A DNA stretch of 21,174 nt from SCQX01 sp035720945 (GCA_035720945.1 DASTNK010000095.1:1-21174), one strand, 5' to 3'. Positions 7,072-15,951 are shown, numbered from the stretch's first letter. Made by a program: numbers and translations. The notes: generated from the sequence alone by a model not told the origin.

Positions 7072-7911
7072 TCAGGCGCGGTCCAGTGCGGCGCGAATGC
7101 CGCCCAGCCACGCCGCAGCCGCGGCGATGGCGGCGCTGTCGCTTTCGGTCGATGCCGGCTTCCCGGCGGCCTCGACCGCGGCTTCAATGGTTTCGATAAG
7201 ACGGGTGCCGATGACGACCGCATCGGCGAACTCGGCCACGCGGCATGCGCTGTCGGCATCACGGATGCCGAACCCCACGCCTATGGGCACGGACAGGTGA
7301 TTGCGCAATTCCGCGACACGCCGCTGAACATCGGACGTGTCGAGATGGCCGGCCCCGGTCACCCCTTTCAATGAGACGTAATAGACGTATCCGCGGGCGC
7401 AACGGGCCACTTGCTCGATGCGTTGAAGGGTGGATGTCGGCGCCAGCAGGAATATGGGCGCGATGCCAGCGGTCTCGAGAAGCGCGGTGAAATCGGTGAT
7501 TTCCTCGGGCGGATAATCGACCACGAGCACCCCATCGACGCCCGCCTCGGCGGCGGCGCGGGCGAACGCGGCCTGCCCCATGTGCTCGATGGGGTTGGCA
7601 TACCCCATCAGCACGACGGGCGTGTTCGCGTCGCCGCGGCGGAATTCCGCCACCATGGACAGGACCTGCCGCAGGCCCACGCCACGGTCGATGGCACGCT
7701 GGGACGCGCGCTGGATCACCGGGCCATCGGCCATGGGCTCGGAAAACGGCACGCCAAGCTCCAGCACGTCGGCGCCAGCCGCAACCAGCGCATGCAGCAA
7801 CGGCACGGTGGCGGAGATCGACGGATCACCCGCGGTAACGTAGGGAATCAGGGCGGTGCGGCCAGCGGCGCGCTGGAAGACGGAATCGAGACGGGAGGAG
7901 GAAATTGGCAT
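7072..7911 (-). CDS. trpA: Tryptophan synthase alpha chain
   Basis: A 279-residue TIM-barrel subunit that cleaves indole-3-glycerol phosphate to indole and glyceraldehyde 3-phosphate and passes indole to TrpB through a tunnel. Catalytic residues are E51 (VLELGVPF) and D62 (MADGP), equivalent to E. coli E49 and D60. The phosphate-binding segments YVSLKGVTGAG and GVGFGIRDADSA are present. One oddity: the loop-2 aspartate equivalent to Salmonella D56 is glutamate here (E58, FSEPMADG instead of the usual FSDPxADG). The ATG at 7911 lies 14 bases after the trpB stop, so translation is probably coupled. Length is slightly above the 268 residues of the E. coli protein, with a few extra N-terminal residues and an Ala-rich tail. 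Confidence 0.97.
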   Translation of the reverse strand: MPISSSRLDSVFQRAAGRTALIPYVTAGDPSISATVPLLHALVAAGADVLELGVPFSEPMADGPVIQRASQRAIDRGVGLRQVLSMVAEFRRGDANTPVVLMGYANPIEHMGQAAFARAAAEAGVDGVLVVDYPPEEITDFTALLETAGIAPIFLLAPTSTLQRIEQVARCARGYVYYVSLKGVTGAGHLDTSDVQRRVAELRNHLSVPIGVGFGIRDADSACRVAEFADAVVIGTRLIETIEAAVEAAGKPASTESDSAAIAAAAAWLGGIRAALDRA

Positions 7912-7925
7912 GACCTTGGATGTCG

Positions 7926-9155
<1,230 letters not shown>

Positions 9156-9194
9156 CGCGCCGCCGGGGGCCCCCGACGCCGGGCGTAATCGGGT

Positions 9195-9200
9195 ATTTTA
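9195..9200 (-). promoter_or_regulatory. Possible -10 box for trpBA (TAAAAT, minus strand)
   Basis: In the 127-base gap between relA and trpB the minus strand reads GGTAAAATACCC. The hexamer lies about 40 bases before the longest trpB start. No clear -35 element is seen, and the gap shows no trp leader peptide and no obvious attenuator. I see no strong terminator after relA, so read-through from relA is also possible. Confidence 0.35.
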
Positions 9201-9282
9201 CCAGCCCGTGGCTTCATCGCACGACCGGCGCGGGCACGGCCCGCCCCCGACGCCACCAGGGCTTGTTCCGTCTCAAGGAACC

Positions 9283-11532
9283 TCAACGACTCGCCGTCAC
9301 ACCCGCCAACTCGTTGAGCGCGGCCAGCGCCTTGCCAGCCTCGCCGCCATCATGCACCTCGACGGTGAACACCATGTGCGCCAGCGAACGCCGGCTGTGT
9401 GTGTTGATGCCCACGACCTTGATGCGCAGGCGCGCGAACACATCTGACAGATCGCGCAGCAGGTTCGGACGATCCTGGGCGTGGATGCTGATATCCACCG
9501 GATAGAACGCATCATGCGTATCACCCCAGCTCACATCGATCACGCGCTCAGGGTGGTGCGCCAGAAGCGCCTGATAAGACGCGCAGTCACCGCGATGGAT
9601 GGAGACGCCCCGGCCGCGCGTGACGAAACCCGCGATCGCATCCGGCGGTGCCGGCCGACAGCACCGCGCCAACTGCGTCATCAGGGAATCCACCCCGACG
9701 ACGAGCACACCGCTCCTGCCTGTCCTGGCGACACTGGCCGCCGCCAAGGGCGCCACGACGGCCGATGACTCGACGGGGACGGATGGCGCCTCTTGCGACT
9801 GATTCAGCGCGTGGTCGATCTGGCGCAGGCTGAACTCTTCCTTGGCCGCGGCGACGTACAGATCGTCGGCGCGGGCGAAACCCAGTTGCTGTGCGAGCTG
9901 CTCGAGGTTGACGGCGGTCTTGCCCAGGCGTTGCAACTCTTTCTCGACCAGCACTTGTCCCTGCGAGATGCGGTTCTGCAATTCGACCGCGTTGAACCAC
10001 GCCCGCACCTTGGCGCGTGAGCGCGGGCTTGCCAGAAACCCGAGCTGTGGATTGAGCCAATCGCGTGATGGCCCCCCGGACTTCGCCGCAATGATCTCCA
10101 CGGTCTGGCCGGTGGACAGGCGGGTCAGCAACGGCACCATCTGGCCATCGACCCGTGCGCCCCGGCAGCGGTGCCCCAGGTCGGTGTGCAGGTAATAGGC
10201 GAAATCCACAGGGGTCGAGCCCACGGGCAATTCGATGACTCGAGCCTGGGGCGTCATGACATAGATATGCTCGTCGGGACGGCGCAGCGCGGCGGGCGAC
10301 GCCTCCGCCACGGGCGCCCTGGCGACCGTCCCCGTTTCGCCGCCAGCGCCATCCCATGCCAGCAACTGACGCATCCAGGCGATCTTGCGGTCGTACCCGC
10401 CCACCGCCGCGATTTCGCCCCCCCGCGCACCCGCCTCTTTGTAGCGCCAGTGCGCGGCCATCCCGTACTCGGCGAATTGGTGCATGGCGTGTGTGCGTAT
10501 CTGTACCTCGAAGGTCTTGCCATCCGTGTCGGTCACCACGGTATGCAATGAACGATAACCGTTGGGTTTGGGCCGCGAGATGTAATCGTCGAACTCCTCC
10601 GGAACCGGCGTCCACAGCGCATGCACCAACGCCAGCACCGCATAGCACGCACGCTCATCGTTCACAATCACACGCAGCGCACGCAGATCGAACAATTGAT
10701 CGAATTCCAGATGCTTGATGCGCATCTTGTTCCAGATGCTGTAGATATGCTTGGGCCGGCCCGATACGTCCCCGGGGATGTGGGCATCGCCCAGCGCGGT
10801 GCGCAGGCGCGCCTCCACCGCTTCGATGAATTCCTCACGTTCCACGCGCTTTTCTTCGAGCAAGCGGGCGATGGATCGGTAGGTTTCAGGCTCGAGGAAA
10901 CGAAAAGCCAGGTCTTCCATTTCCCACTTGAGCTGCCAGATGCCCAGTCGATTGGCCAAGGGCGTGTAGAGCTCCATGGTTTCAAGCGCAAACCGCTGGG
11001 GACACTCGGTGCGCGACGCGGCATACCAGCGCAGCGACTGAAGACGCGACGCCAGACGCATAAGGACGATGCGCAGGTCGGCCGCCATGGCCAGCAGCAT
11101 CTTGCGCTGCATTTCCTTTTGGCCGAGACTGGAGGCAGTAGTGTCACGGGACTGGCCAGCCCGGTTGCCCAGCCGCAACAAGGCGCGTGTGCCGCGCACC
11201 AGCGACAACACCTCGGGGCCGAAATCCAGACCCACCACATCCCGTTCGCCGCGCGACGCGGGCTCGCCCGATCCAGGCACGACGGCAATGAGCGCACTGG
11301 CACGCGTGGGCGCGTCGGCGCCGATGTCCGCCAGTATCCGCACCACACCGGCACAATGCGCATCCAGCGGTTCACCCGTGCTGGCCCGCCCGCCAACGAG
11401 CGGCTCCCGAACGTACGCGACCGCGCGCGCCACCAGACCCCTTCCGGCGTCATCCAGGTCGGCACAGACTGCGTCCAGCCAGTCGGCACCAAATACCGGC
11501 ACACCGGCGTCAGGTTGGATTATCGTAGGCAT
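9283..11532 (-). CDS. relA: RelA-type (p)ppGpp synthetase
   Basis: A 749-residue RSH protein that transfers pyrophosphate from ATP to GDP/GTP on stalled ribosomes. Domain order: degenerate HD hydrolase domain (about 20-200), synthetase (about 255-365, with GRPKHIYSIWNKM, FDLRALRV and RSLHTVV), TGS (about 420-485), the linker region with a conserved-Cys stretch (MTQLARCCRPAPPDAIAGFVTRGRGVSIHR) and a C-terminal ACT (about 675-749). EFDD at 313-316 is the EXDD signature of monofunctional synthetases, as opposed to RXKD in bifunctional Rel/SpoT. Where SpoT has the catalytic His-Asp this protein reads ALIAVVPG (80-87), so hydrolase activity should be absent. The frame extends to 11730, but that would overlap the divergent gene; ATG 11532 gives the normal RelA length (E. 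coli 744). No clear Shine-Dalgarno is seen. Confidence 0.95.
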   Translation of the reverse strand: MPTIIQPDAGVPVFGADWLDAVCADLDDAGRGLVARAVAYVREPLVGGRASTGEPLDAHCAGVVRILADIGADAPTRASALIAVVPGSGEPASRGERDVVGLDFGPEVLSLVRGTRALLRLGNRAGQSRDTTASSLGQKEMQRKMLLAMAADLRIVLMRLASRLQSLRWYAASRTECPQRFALETMELYTPLANRLGIWQLKWEMEDLAFRFLEPETYRSIARLLEEKRVEREEFIEAVEARLRTALGDAHIPGDVSGRPKHIYSIWNKMRIKHLEFDQLFDLRALRVIVNDERACYAVLALVHALWTPVPEEFDDYISRPKPNGYRSLHTVVTDTDGKTFEVQIRTHAMHQFAEYGMAAHWRYKEAGARGGEIAAVGGYDRKIAWMRQLLAWDGAGGETGTVARAPVAEASPAALRRPDEHIYVMTPQARVIELPVGSTPVDFAYYLHTDLGHRCRGARVDGQMVPLLTRLSTGQTVEIIAAKSGGPSRDWLNPQLGFLASPRSRAKVRAWFNAVELQNRISQGQVLVEKELQRLGKTAVNLEQLAQQLGFARADDLYVAAAKEEFSLRQIDHALNQSQEAPSVPVESSAVVAPLAAASVARTGRSGVLVVGVDSLMTQLARCCRPAPPDAIAGFVTRGRGVSIHRGDCASYQALLAHHPERVIDVSWGDTHDAFYPVDISIHAQDRPNLLRDLSDVFARLRIKVVGINTHSRRSLAHMVFTVEVHDGGEAGKALAALNELAGVTASR

Positions 11533-11607
11533 AACGCAGCACACAACGGGGATTTGTATGAACGGGCACGCCTCGCGCCCCGCACGGGAAAGGATACCGC
11601 ATTCCAG

Positions 11608-12123
11608 ATGAATGACCGCGAACGCAAAACCCTGCTCATCGTCTGGCATTCCCGTACCGGAACGGCCCGCCAGATGAAAGATGCCGCCTTGCGCGGCGCC
11701 CTGGCCATCCTCGACGAACTGCAAGCGCACGAGGCGCTGGAAATCAGCGTCCAGGCCGCAGAACAGGCTGGCACAGAAGATGTGCTCGGCGCCGACGGCT
11801 ATCTGTTCTGCGCGCCCGAGAATCTGGCGACGTTGAGCGGCGCCATGAAGGAATTCTTCGACCGCACCTATTATGCCGCGCTGGACCGTGTCAACGGCCG
11901 CCCCTATGCGCTGATGATCAGCGCCGGCACGGATGGAGCCGGGGCGGTGCGGCTAGTGGAGCGCATCTGCGCGGGTTGGCGCCTGCGCGCCGTGGCGCCG
12001 GCGCTGATCGCCCGCACCGGTGCCGACACGCCTGAGACAATCGCCGCGCCCAAGACGCTCGCGCCGGGCGACCAGGCCGCGTGTGAAACTTTGGGCGGCA
12101 CGCTGGCCGCCCTGCTGGTCTGA
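11608..12123 (+). CDS. Flavodoxin-like / NAD(P)H-dependent oxidoreductase family protein
   Basis: A 171-residue protein with a flavodoxin-like fold. LLIVWHSRTGTARQMKDAAL (9-28) has the strand-loop-helix of the FMN-phosphate site (SRTGTA in place of the T/S-x-T-G-x-T loop). ADGYLFCAPENLATLSGAMKEFFDRTYY resembles the second flavin-contact segment of WrbA/flavodoxin proteins, and ALMISAGTDGAGAVRLVERI the third. It probably binds FMN and transfers electrons or reduces a small molecule; partner and substrate are unknown. The frame is open far upstream (to 10621) only because it lies antisense to relA. ATG 11608 puts the hydrophobic first strand at the N-terminus and leaves a 75-base divergent gap to relA. 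It ends 14 bases before the convergent RidA-family stop, with no terminator. Confidence 0.8.
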   Translation: MNDRERKTLLIVWHSRTGTARQMKDAALRGALAILDELQAHEALEISVQAAEQAGTEDVLGADGYLFCAPENLATLSGAMKEFFDRTYYAALDRVNGRPYALMISAGTDGAGAVRLVERICAGWRLRAVAPALIARTGADTPETIAAPKTLAPGDQAACETLGGTLAALLV

Positions 12124-12137
12124 CGCGCTATCGAGTG

Positions 12138-12491
12138 TCAGCCGACCGCGGCGACCACCATGATTTCCACCTTGAAGTCCGGGTTCGCCAGACGCGCCTC
12201 GATGGTGGCGCGCGCGGGCGTGGCGCCAGGCGCCACCCAAGCATCCCATGCCTTGTTCATACCCTGGAATTCACTCATGCTGGTCAGAAACACCTGGGCC
12301 GACAGGATGCGCGATTTGTCGGACCCAGCTTCGGCCAGGAGCTTGTCAATCGTCGCCAGCACCTGGGCCGTCTGGCCTTCCACCCCAAGCGTGGCGTCAT
12401 CGGGCACTTGCCCCGCAAGATACGCCACACCATGGTGGATGACCACGTCCGACATGCGTTTGCCGGGATTGATTCGCTGGATGTCGCTCAT
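12138..12491 (-). CDS. RidA-family protein (YjgF/YER057c/UK114 superfamily)
   Basis: A 117-residue single-domain protein of the RidA superfamily. Recognisable segments are VVIHHGVAYLAGQVPDD (16-32), the TAQVLATIDKLLAEAGSDKSRILSAQVFL helix-strand region, and the C-terminal PARATIEARLANPDFKVEI block that carries the Arg used by active RidA proteins to hold the carboxylate of enamine/imine intermediates. Canonical RidA hydrolyses 2-aminoacrylate and related reactive enamines from PLP enzymes. This one reads more like an RidA-like (Rid4-7) subgroup member than E. coli RidA, so its substrate is unassigned. ATG 12491 is the first start consistent with the family N-terminus (SDIQRINPGKRM). It is transcribed in the same direction as pncB but 225 bases downstream. 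Confidence 0.85.
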   Translation of the reverse strand: MSDIQRINPGKRMSDVVIHHGVAYLAGQVPDDATLGVEGQTAQVLATIDKLLAEAGSDKSRILSAQVFLTSMSEFQGMNKAWDAWVAPGATPARATIEARLANPDFKVEIMVVAAVG

Positions 12492-12716
12492 AGCTATTGC
12501 TCCAAAAACCGAAAAGACGTCGTGAGGCAGACGCCGAAGACCCCCCGCCACTGCGCGCGTCCCGCATGCGCGGAAGATGCCAGATGCGCGGGCAAGGAAC
12601 AAGAACCCGGCATTCTAGCCCATGGCTGGCGCGGACAGCCGGCGTGCCGTCTGATCAACTCGCGGACCGACCATCCGGACTCGCAAGCGCGCATGGGCCA
12701 AACGGCGCACCTGAAC
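12492..12716 (-). promoter_or_regulatory. pncB-ridA intergenic region with a candidate -10 box at 12612-12617
   Basis: No gene is seen in these 225 bases. On the minus strand GGGCTAGAATGCCGGG contains TAGAAT (12612-12617), a good -10 match 120 bases upstream of the RidA-family start; no clear -35 is present. This suggests the RidA-family gene has its own promoter instead of depending on pncB. I found no clear intrinsic terminator for pncB. Confidence 0.35.
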
Positions 12717-13892
12717 TCAGGCTGGCGGCAACTGAAACACTTGGCGAAGATACGCCAGATACGCCTTATCGTCGCACATGGTTTTCTCGGGCGCGTCAGT
12801 GACCTTGGCCACCGGCTGGCCATTGCAACGGATCATCTTCATCACGATCTGCAACGGCTCGTGGCCCAGATCGTTGGTCAGGTTGGTGCCGATGCCGAAC
12901 GACACTTTGCAGCGCCCCGCGAACCGCTTGGCCAACTCAATGGCGCGCGGCACGGTCAGGCCGTCGGAGAACACCAGGGTCTTGGTGCGTGGGTCGGTGC
13001 GGTTCGCCGCATAATGCGCCAGCAGACGCTCGCCCCACTGGAATGGATCGCCGGAGTCGTGCCTAGCGCCATCGAAGAGCTTGCAGAAATACATATCGAA
13101 GTCGCGCAGGAACGCATCCATGCCATATACGTCGGACAGCGCGATGCCCAGGTCGCCACGATATTCCTTGGCCCAGACTTCCAGCGCATAAACCTGCGAA
13201 TCGCGCAGGCGCGGACCCAGCGCCTGACACGCCTGCAGGTACTCGTGAGCCATCGTTCCCAGTGGGGTGACGCCATGCATCATCGCGAACCGCACGTTGC
13301 TGGTGCCGGCGAAATGCGCTCCCATCCGGTCTTTCATCGTGACCAGGACTTCCTCGTGCCACTGTTTCGAGAAACGCCGCCGCGTGCCGTACTCCGCGAT
13401 GCGGAAATCGGCCAGAGCCGGGTCATCGAGCACCAGCCGCATCTTCGACTGGAGCCGCTTGCGCCCTTCCTCCCATGCAGGTTCCCGGCACACGTTGCGG
13501 AAGTACACCTCGTTGACGATGGCCAGCACCGGTATTTCGAACAGAATGGTATGCAGCCACGGACCCTTGACCGTGATGTCGATCTCGCCGGGCACCGCGC
13601 CTTCGGACACGTGGATGCATTTCCCGGGAAGATGGAACAGGCCAAGAAAATCGACGAAATCGCTCTTGATGAAACGCAACCCGCTCAGGTAGTCCAGTTC
13701 GGCGTCGGTGAACCGAAGCTCGCACAACGCATGGATCTCGGCGCGGATCTCGTCGAGATACGGGCTGAGGTTGATGCCCGGTGTACGGCACTTGTAGCGA
13801 TACTCGACCTGGGCTGCGGGAAAGTGATGCAACACCACCTGCATCATGCTGAACTTGTAGAGGTCGGTGTCAAGAAGAGAGGTGATGATCAT
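12717..13892 (-). CDS. pncB: Nicotinate phosphoribosyltransferase
   Basis: This 391-residue enzyme joins nicotinate with PRPP (with ATP hydrolysis) to give nicotinate mononucleotide in the Preiss-Handler NAD salvage route. Diagnostic segments are the N-terminal LLDTDLYKFSMMQVVLHHFP (6-25), EYGTRRRFSKQWHE (167-180), and MMHGVTPLGTMAHE with H216, equivalent to the phosphorylated His219 of the Salmonella/E. coli enzyme. Near the C-terminus SDVYGMDAFLRDF, RHDSGDPFQWGE and FSDGL form the PRPP/phosphate site, and SFGIGTNLTND follows. The frame is open 25 codons further upstream, but MIITSLLDTDLYKF at 13892 is the family start. It is divergent from fdxA across a 184-base gap that contains repeated GCGTGGCG motifs. 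Confidence 0.96.
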   Translation of the reverse strand: MIITSLLDTDLYKFSMMQVVLHHFPAAQVEYRYKCRTPGINLSPYLDEIRAEIHALCELRFTDAELDYLSGLRFIKSDFVDFLGLFHLPGKCIHVSEGAVPGEIDITVKGPWLHTILFEIPVLAIVNEVYFRNVCREPAWEEGRKRLQSKMRLVLDDPALADFRIAEYGTRRRFSKQWHEEVLVTMKDRMGAHFAGTSNVRFAMMHGVTPLGTMAHEYLQACQALGPRLRDSQVYALEVWAKEYRGDLGIALSDVYGMDAFLRDFDMYFCKLFDGARHDSGDPFQWGERLLAHYAANRTDPRTKTLVFSDGLTVPRAIELAKRFAGRCKVSFGIGTNLTNDLGHEPLQIVMKMIRCNGQPVAKVTDAPEKTMCDDKAYLAYLRQVFQLPPA

Positions 13893-13930
13893 CGTGCGCC
13901 AGCGTGGTCTTTCCCAAACCATAGCACAGC

Positions 13931-14006
13931 GCGTGGCGATTTTCCGATCATGCGTGGCGCACCGCAAAGACTGACAGCACCATCGGGTTTATCCGGAGAG
14001 CCACGC
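13931..14006. repeat. Repeated GCGTGGCG motifs between pncB and fdxA
   Basis: GCGTGGCG occurs at 13931-13938 and 13952-13959, 21 bases apart (two helical turns). An inverted 7-base copy, GCCACGC, lies at 14000-14006, just upstream of the candidate fdxA -10. A partial GCGTGG also occurs at 13902-13907. This spacing suggests a regulator site, but the motif is GC-rich and may recur by chance. Confidence 0.3.
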
Positions 14007-14016
14007 GATAATTCGT

Positions 14017-14022
14017 TAAAAT
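14017..14022 (+). promoter_or_regulatory. Possible -10 box of fdxA (TAAAAT)
   Basis: CGTTAAAATCGC contains TAAAAT 54 bases before the fdxA ATG. Its context resembles the rne -10 (CTATAATCGC). No convincing -35 is present. The fdxA ribosome-binding site GGAG lies at 14065-14068, 8 bases before the ATG. Confidence 0.4.
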
Positions 14023-14076
14023 CGCAGAGTCTGGCAATCGATATTCGTTGCCCTGTTTCAAGCCGGAGCCGCATCA

Positions 14077-14400
14077 ATGACCCACGTCGTGACCGAAAAC
14101 TGTATCAAGTGCAAATTCACGGATTGCGTCGACGTGTGCCCGGTGGACTGCTTTCGCGAGGGCCCGAATTTCCTGGTCATCGACCCGGAAGAGTGCATTG
14201 ACTGCGCGGTGTGCGTGCCGGAATGCCCGGCCAACGCCATCTTCGCCGAAGAAGACGTACCCCAGGACCAGGTCGGATTCATAGAATTGAACGCCGACCT
14301 CACACCCGAATTCAAAACCATCAGCCGCTCGATCAAAGCCTTGCCCGAGGCCGACGACTGGAACGGTGTTCCCGACAAATTGCAGTATCTGGAACGCTGA
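14077..14400 (+). CDS. fdxA: Seven-iron ferredoxin FdxA ([3Fe-4S][4Fe-4S])
   Basis: A 107-residue acidic electron carrier of the Azotobacter FdI / FdxA type. The cysteines match that family one for one with an offset of +1. C9, C17 and C50 should bind the 3Fe-4S cluster, and C21, C40, C43 and C46 the 4Fe-4S cluster; extra cysteines C12 and C25 are also conserved. The long acidic C-terminal extension (after residue 60) with DLTPEFKTISRSIKALPEADDW is typical. It is cytoplasmic; partners in betaproteobacteria are not well defined. It starts at ATG 14077 with GGAG 8 bases upstream. A stem-loop at 14442-14463 follows and may end its transcript. Confidence 0.97.
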   Translation: MTHVVTENCIKCKFTDCVDVCPVDCFREGPNFLVIDPEECIDCAVCVPECPANAIFAEEDVPQDQVGFIELNADLTPEFKTISRSIKALPEADDWNGVPDKLQYLER

Positions 14401-14441
14401 ACGGCCGGCAACACTCCCGCCCGCACCCCTGCGGCGTCGGG

Positions 14442-14463
14442 TTTGTTGCACAGCAGCAACAAA
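14442..14463 (+). terminator. Stem-loop after fdxA, possible terminator or operator
   Basis: TTTGTTGC (14442-14449) and GCAACAAA (14456-14463) form a perfect 8-bp stem with loop ACAGCA, 41 bases after the fdxA stop. The following T-richness (TTT, then GGTTTTTG) is broken, so termination would be weak. Its TGC/GCA-rich palindromic form upstream of a PHB depolymerase gene also allows a protein-binding site. Confidence 0.45.
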
Positions 14464-14666
14464 TTTACGGTTTTTGTGTATACATCACCCTGCGGATTAG
14501 GGAATTCCGGGAGGGTTTACATCTATTCACCCTTTGCTTTTTGTGATTAGCTAATAAAAAGAAACCGTTTTCTTTTCGGGTTTTCGTCATAGGCCGACCA
14601 CAAGTCAAACCCTGCGGCCCCAACCTGAGTGCGAGAAGCCCCATTCACAAGCAAAGGCATTCGTCC
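14464..14666 (+). promoter_or_regulatory. AT-rich fdxA-phaZ intergenic region with two more palindromes
   Basis: This is the most AT-rich stretch of the window and probably holds the phaZ promoter, although no standard -35/-10 pair is convincing. It contains the perfect 10-bp palindrome ATTAGCTAAT (14546-14555), followed directly by an 8-bp inverted repeat AAAAGAAA / TTTCTTTT (14557-14564 and 14569-14576, loop CCGT). AAAGG at 14653-14657 is the phaZ ribosome-binding site, 9 bases before the ATG. Confidence 0.45.
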
Positions 14667-15893
14667 ATGCTGTACGACCTACACGAACTGCAGCGTTCGT
14701 TCCTCACCCCGCTGGCGGCTTTCACCGACACGGGCTCGCAGTTGTTCTCCCACCCATGCAGCCCGTTTTCGTACACACCGGTGTCGCGCCATATTGCCGC
14801 CACCTACGAACTCATACATCGACTGGGCAAAGACTATGAAAAGCCAGCCTGGGATCTGGACGACACCGAGATCGATGGCGCAGCCGTCCCGGTCATCTGC
14901 GAAACCGCCCAGGCCACCCCATTCTGCAAGCTTCTGCATTTTCGCCGCGACACGCCGGCCCCCCGAGGGCAGGATCCCCGGGTGCTGCTGGTCGCGCCGC
15001 TGTCCGGACACCATGCCACGCTGTTGCGCGACACGGTGCGGGCACTGCTGCCCGCGCACGACGTCTATGTCACTGACTGGGTCGACGCCCGTATGGTTCC
15101 CGTGGCAGCCGGCCGGTTCGGGCTGGACGACTACGTCCGCACGATCCGCGACTTCATCCGCAAGCTGGGCCCGGATCTGAACGTGATTTCCGTCTGCCAG
15201 CCCACGGTGCCGGTGCTGGCGGCCATATCGCTCATGGCCGCGGAGGGCGATGCCTGTCTGCCCCGCAGCATGGTCATGATGGGCGGCCCCATCGACGCGC
15301 GCCGCTCGCCCACCCAGGTCAACCGGCTGGCGACGACCAAACCGTATGAATGGTTCGAGAACAATCTCATCCATCGCGTGCCGGCGCGCTATCCCGGCGC
15401 GGGCCGTCCGGTCTATCCGGGCTTTCTGCAGCACGCCGGCTTCATCGCCATGAACCCCGATCGGCATCTGCGCTCGCACTACGATTTTTACCTGCATCTG
15501 CTGCAGAACGACGACGAGGACGCGGAAACGCATCGGCGTTTCTACGACGAATACAATGCGGTGCTCGACATGACGGCGGAGTTCTATTTGGACACCATCC
15601 GGGTCGTGTTCCAGGAATACCAGCTGCCCTCCGGCACCTGGATCATCGATGGCCAAAAAGTCGATCCATCCGCCATCACCAGTGTCGCCCTGCTGACCAT
15701 CGAAGGCGAGATCGACGATATCTCGGGGCAGGGCCAGACGCGCGCGGCGCACGATCTGTGCTCCGGCATACCGTCAAAGCGGCGCCAGCACTATACGGCT
15801 CCGGGGTGCGGCCACTATGGCATATTCTCGGGCCGCCGCTGGCGCACGACGATCTGTCCTAAAATAGCGGCGTTCATCCGCAACGCGGCCTGA
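14667..15893 (+). CDS. phaZ: Intracellular polyhydroxyalkanoate (PHB) depolymerase
   Basis: This 408-residue protein matches the intracellular PhaZ1 family of Ralstonia/Cupriavidus, which attacks native PHB granules and releases 3-hydroxybutyrate units for reuse as carbon and energy. There is no signal peptide. The alpha/beta-hydrolase triad can be placed as nucleophile C177 in VISVCQPTVPV (a cysteine in place of the lipase-box serine, as in R. eutropha PhaZ1 C183), Asp at 350/351 in TIEGEIDDISG, and H383 in GCGHYGIFSGRRW. LLVAPLSGHHATLLRDTV and VYVTDWVDARMVP are further family segments. ATG 14667 has AAAGG 9 bases upstream. The gene implies PHB storage in this organism, although no synthase or phasin lies in the window. 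Confidence 0.95.
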   Translation: MLYDLHELQRSFLTPLAAFTDTGSQLFSHPCSPFSYTPVSRHIAATYELIHRLGKDYEKPAWDLDDTEIDGAAVPVICETAQATPFCKLLHFRRDTPAPRGQDPRVLLVAPLSGHHATLLRDTVRALLPAHDVYVTDWVDARMVPVAAGRFGLDDYVRTIRDFIRKLGPDLNVISVCQPTVPVLAAISLMAAEGDACLPRSMVMMGGPIDARRSPTQVNRLATTKPYEWFENNLIHRVPARYPGAGRPVYPGFLQHAGFIAMNPDRHLRSHYDFYLHLLQNDDEDAETHRRFYDEYNAVLDMTAEFYLDTIRVVFQEYQLPSGTWIIDGQKVDPSAITSVALLTIEGEIDDISGQGQTRAAHDLCSGIPSKRRQHYTAPGCGHYGIFSGRRWRTTICPKIAAFIRNAA

Positions 15894-15914
15894 CCCCGGC
15901 AACCGCGTCCGTGT

Positions 15915-15941
15915 GGCCCGGCACCTTCCACGGGCCGGGCC
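15915..15941 (+). terminator. GC-rich stem-loop between phaZ and rnfB-like gene
   Basis: GGCCCGGC (15915-15922) and GCCGGGCC (15934-15941) form an 8-bp stem with an 11-base loop that can close two more G-C pairs. It is followed by TTTCGTCTT, a weak U-tract. It may end phaZ transcripts partly. The downstream ATG comes only 10 bases after the stem, so it may also limit ribosome access to that gene. Confidence 0.5.
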
Positions 15942-15951
15942 TTTCGTCTTC

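Noticed and set aside
9156..9282. trp attenuator or leader peptide upstream of trpB
   Set aside because: No Trp-rich short frame and no paired terminator/antiterminator hairpins were found in this 127-base gap.
10621..11607. N-terminal extension of the flavodoxin-like gene antisense to relA
   Set aside because: The flavodoxin fold starts at the first strand after ATG 11608. The extension has no domain and fully overlaps relA.
11533..11730. 66-residue N-terminal extension of RelA
   Set aside because: It would overlap the divergent flavodoxin-like gene and exceed the normal RelA length; the part upstream of ATG 11532 has no RSH similarity.
12124..12137. Terminator between the converging flavodoxin-like and RidA-family genes
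   Set aside because: The gap is 14 bases with no hairpin or T-run.
12135..14201. 688-codon open frame on the plus strand across the RidA-family gene, pncB and the pncB-fdxA gap
   Set aside because: It lies antisense to two clear gene families, shows no family pattern in translation, and spans a promoter region. Long antisense frames are expected in GC-rich DNA.
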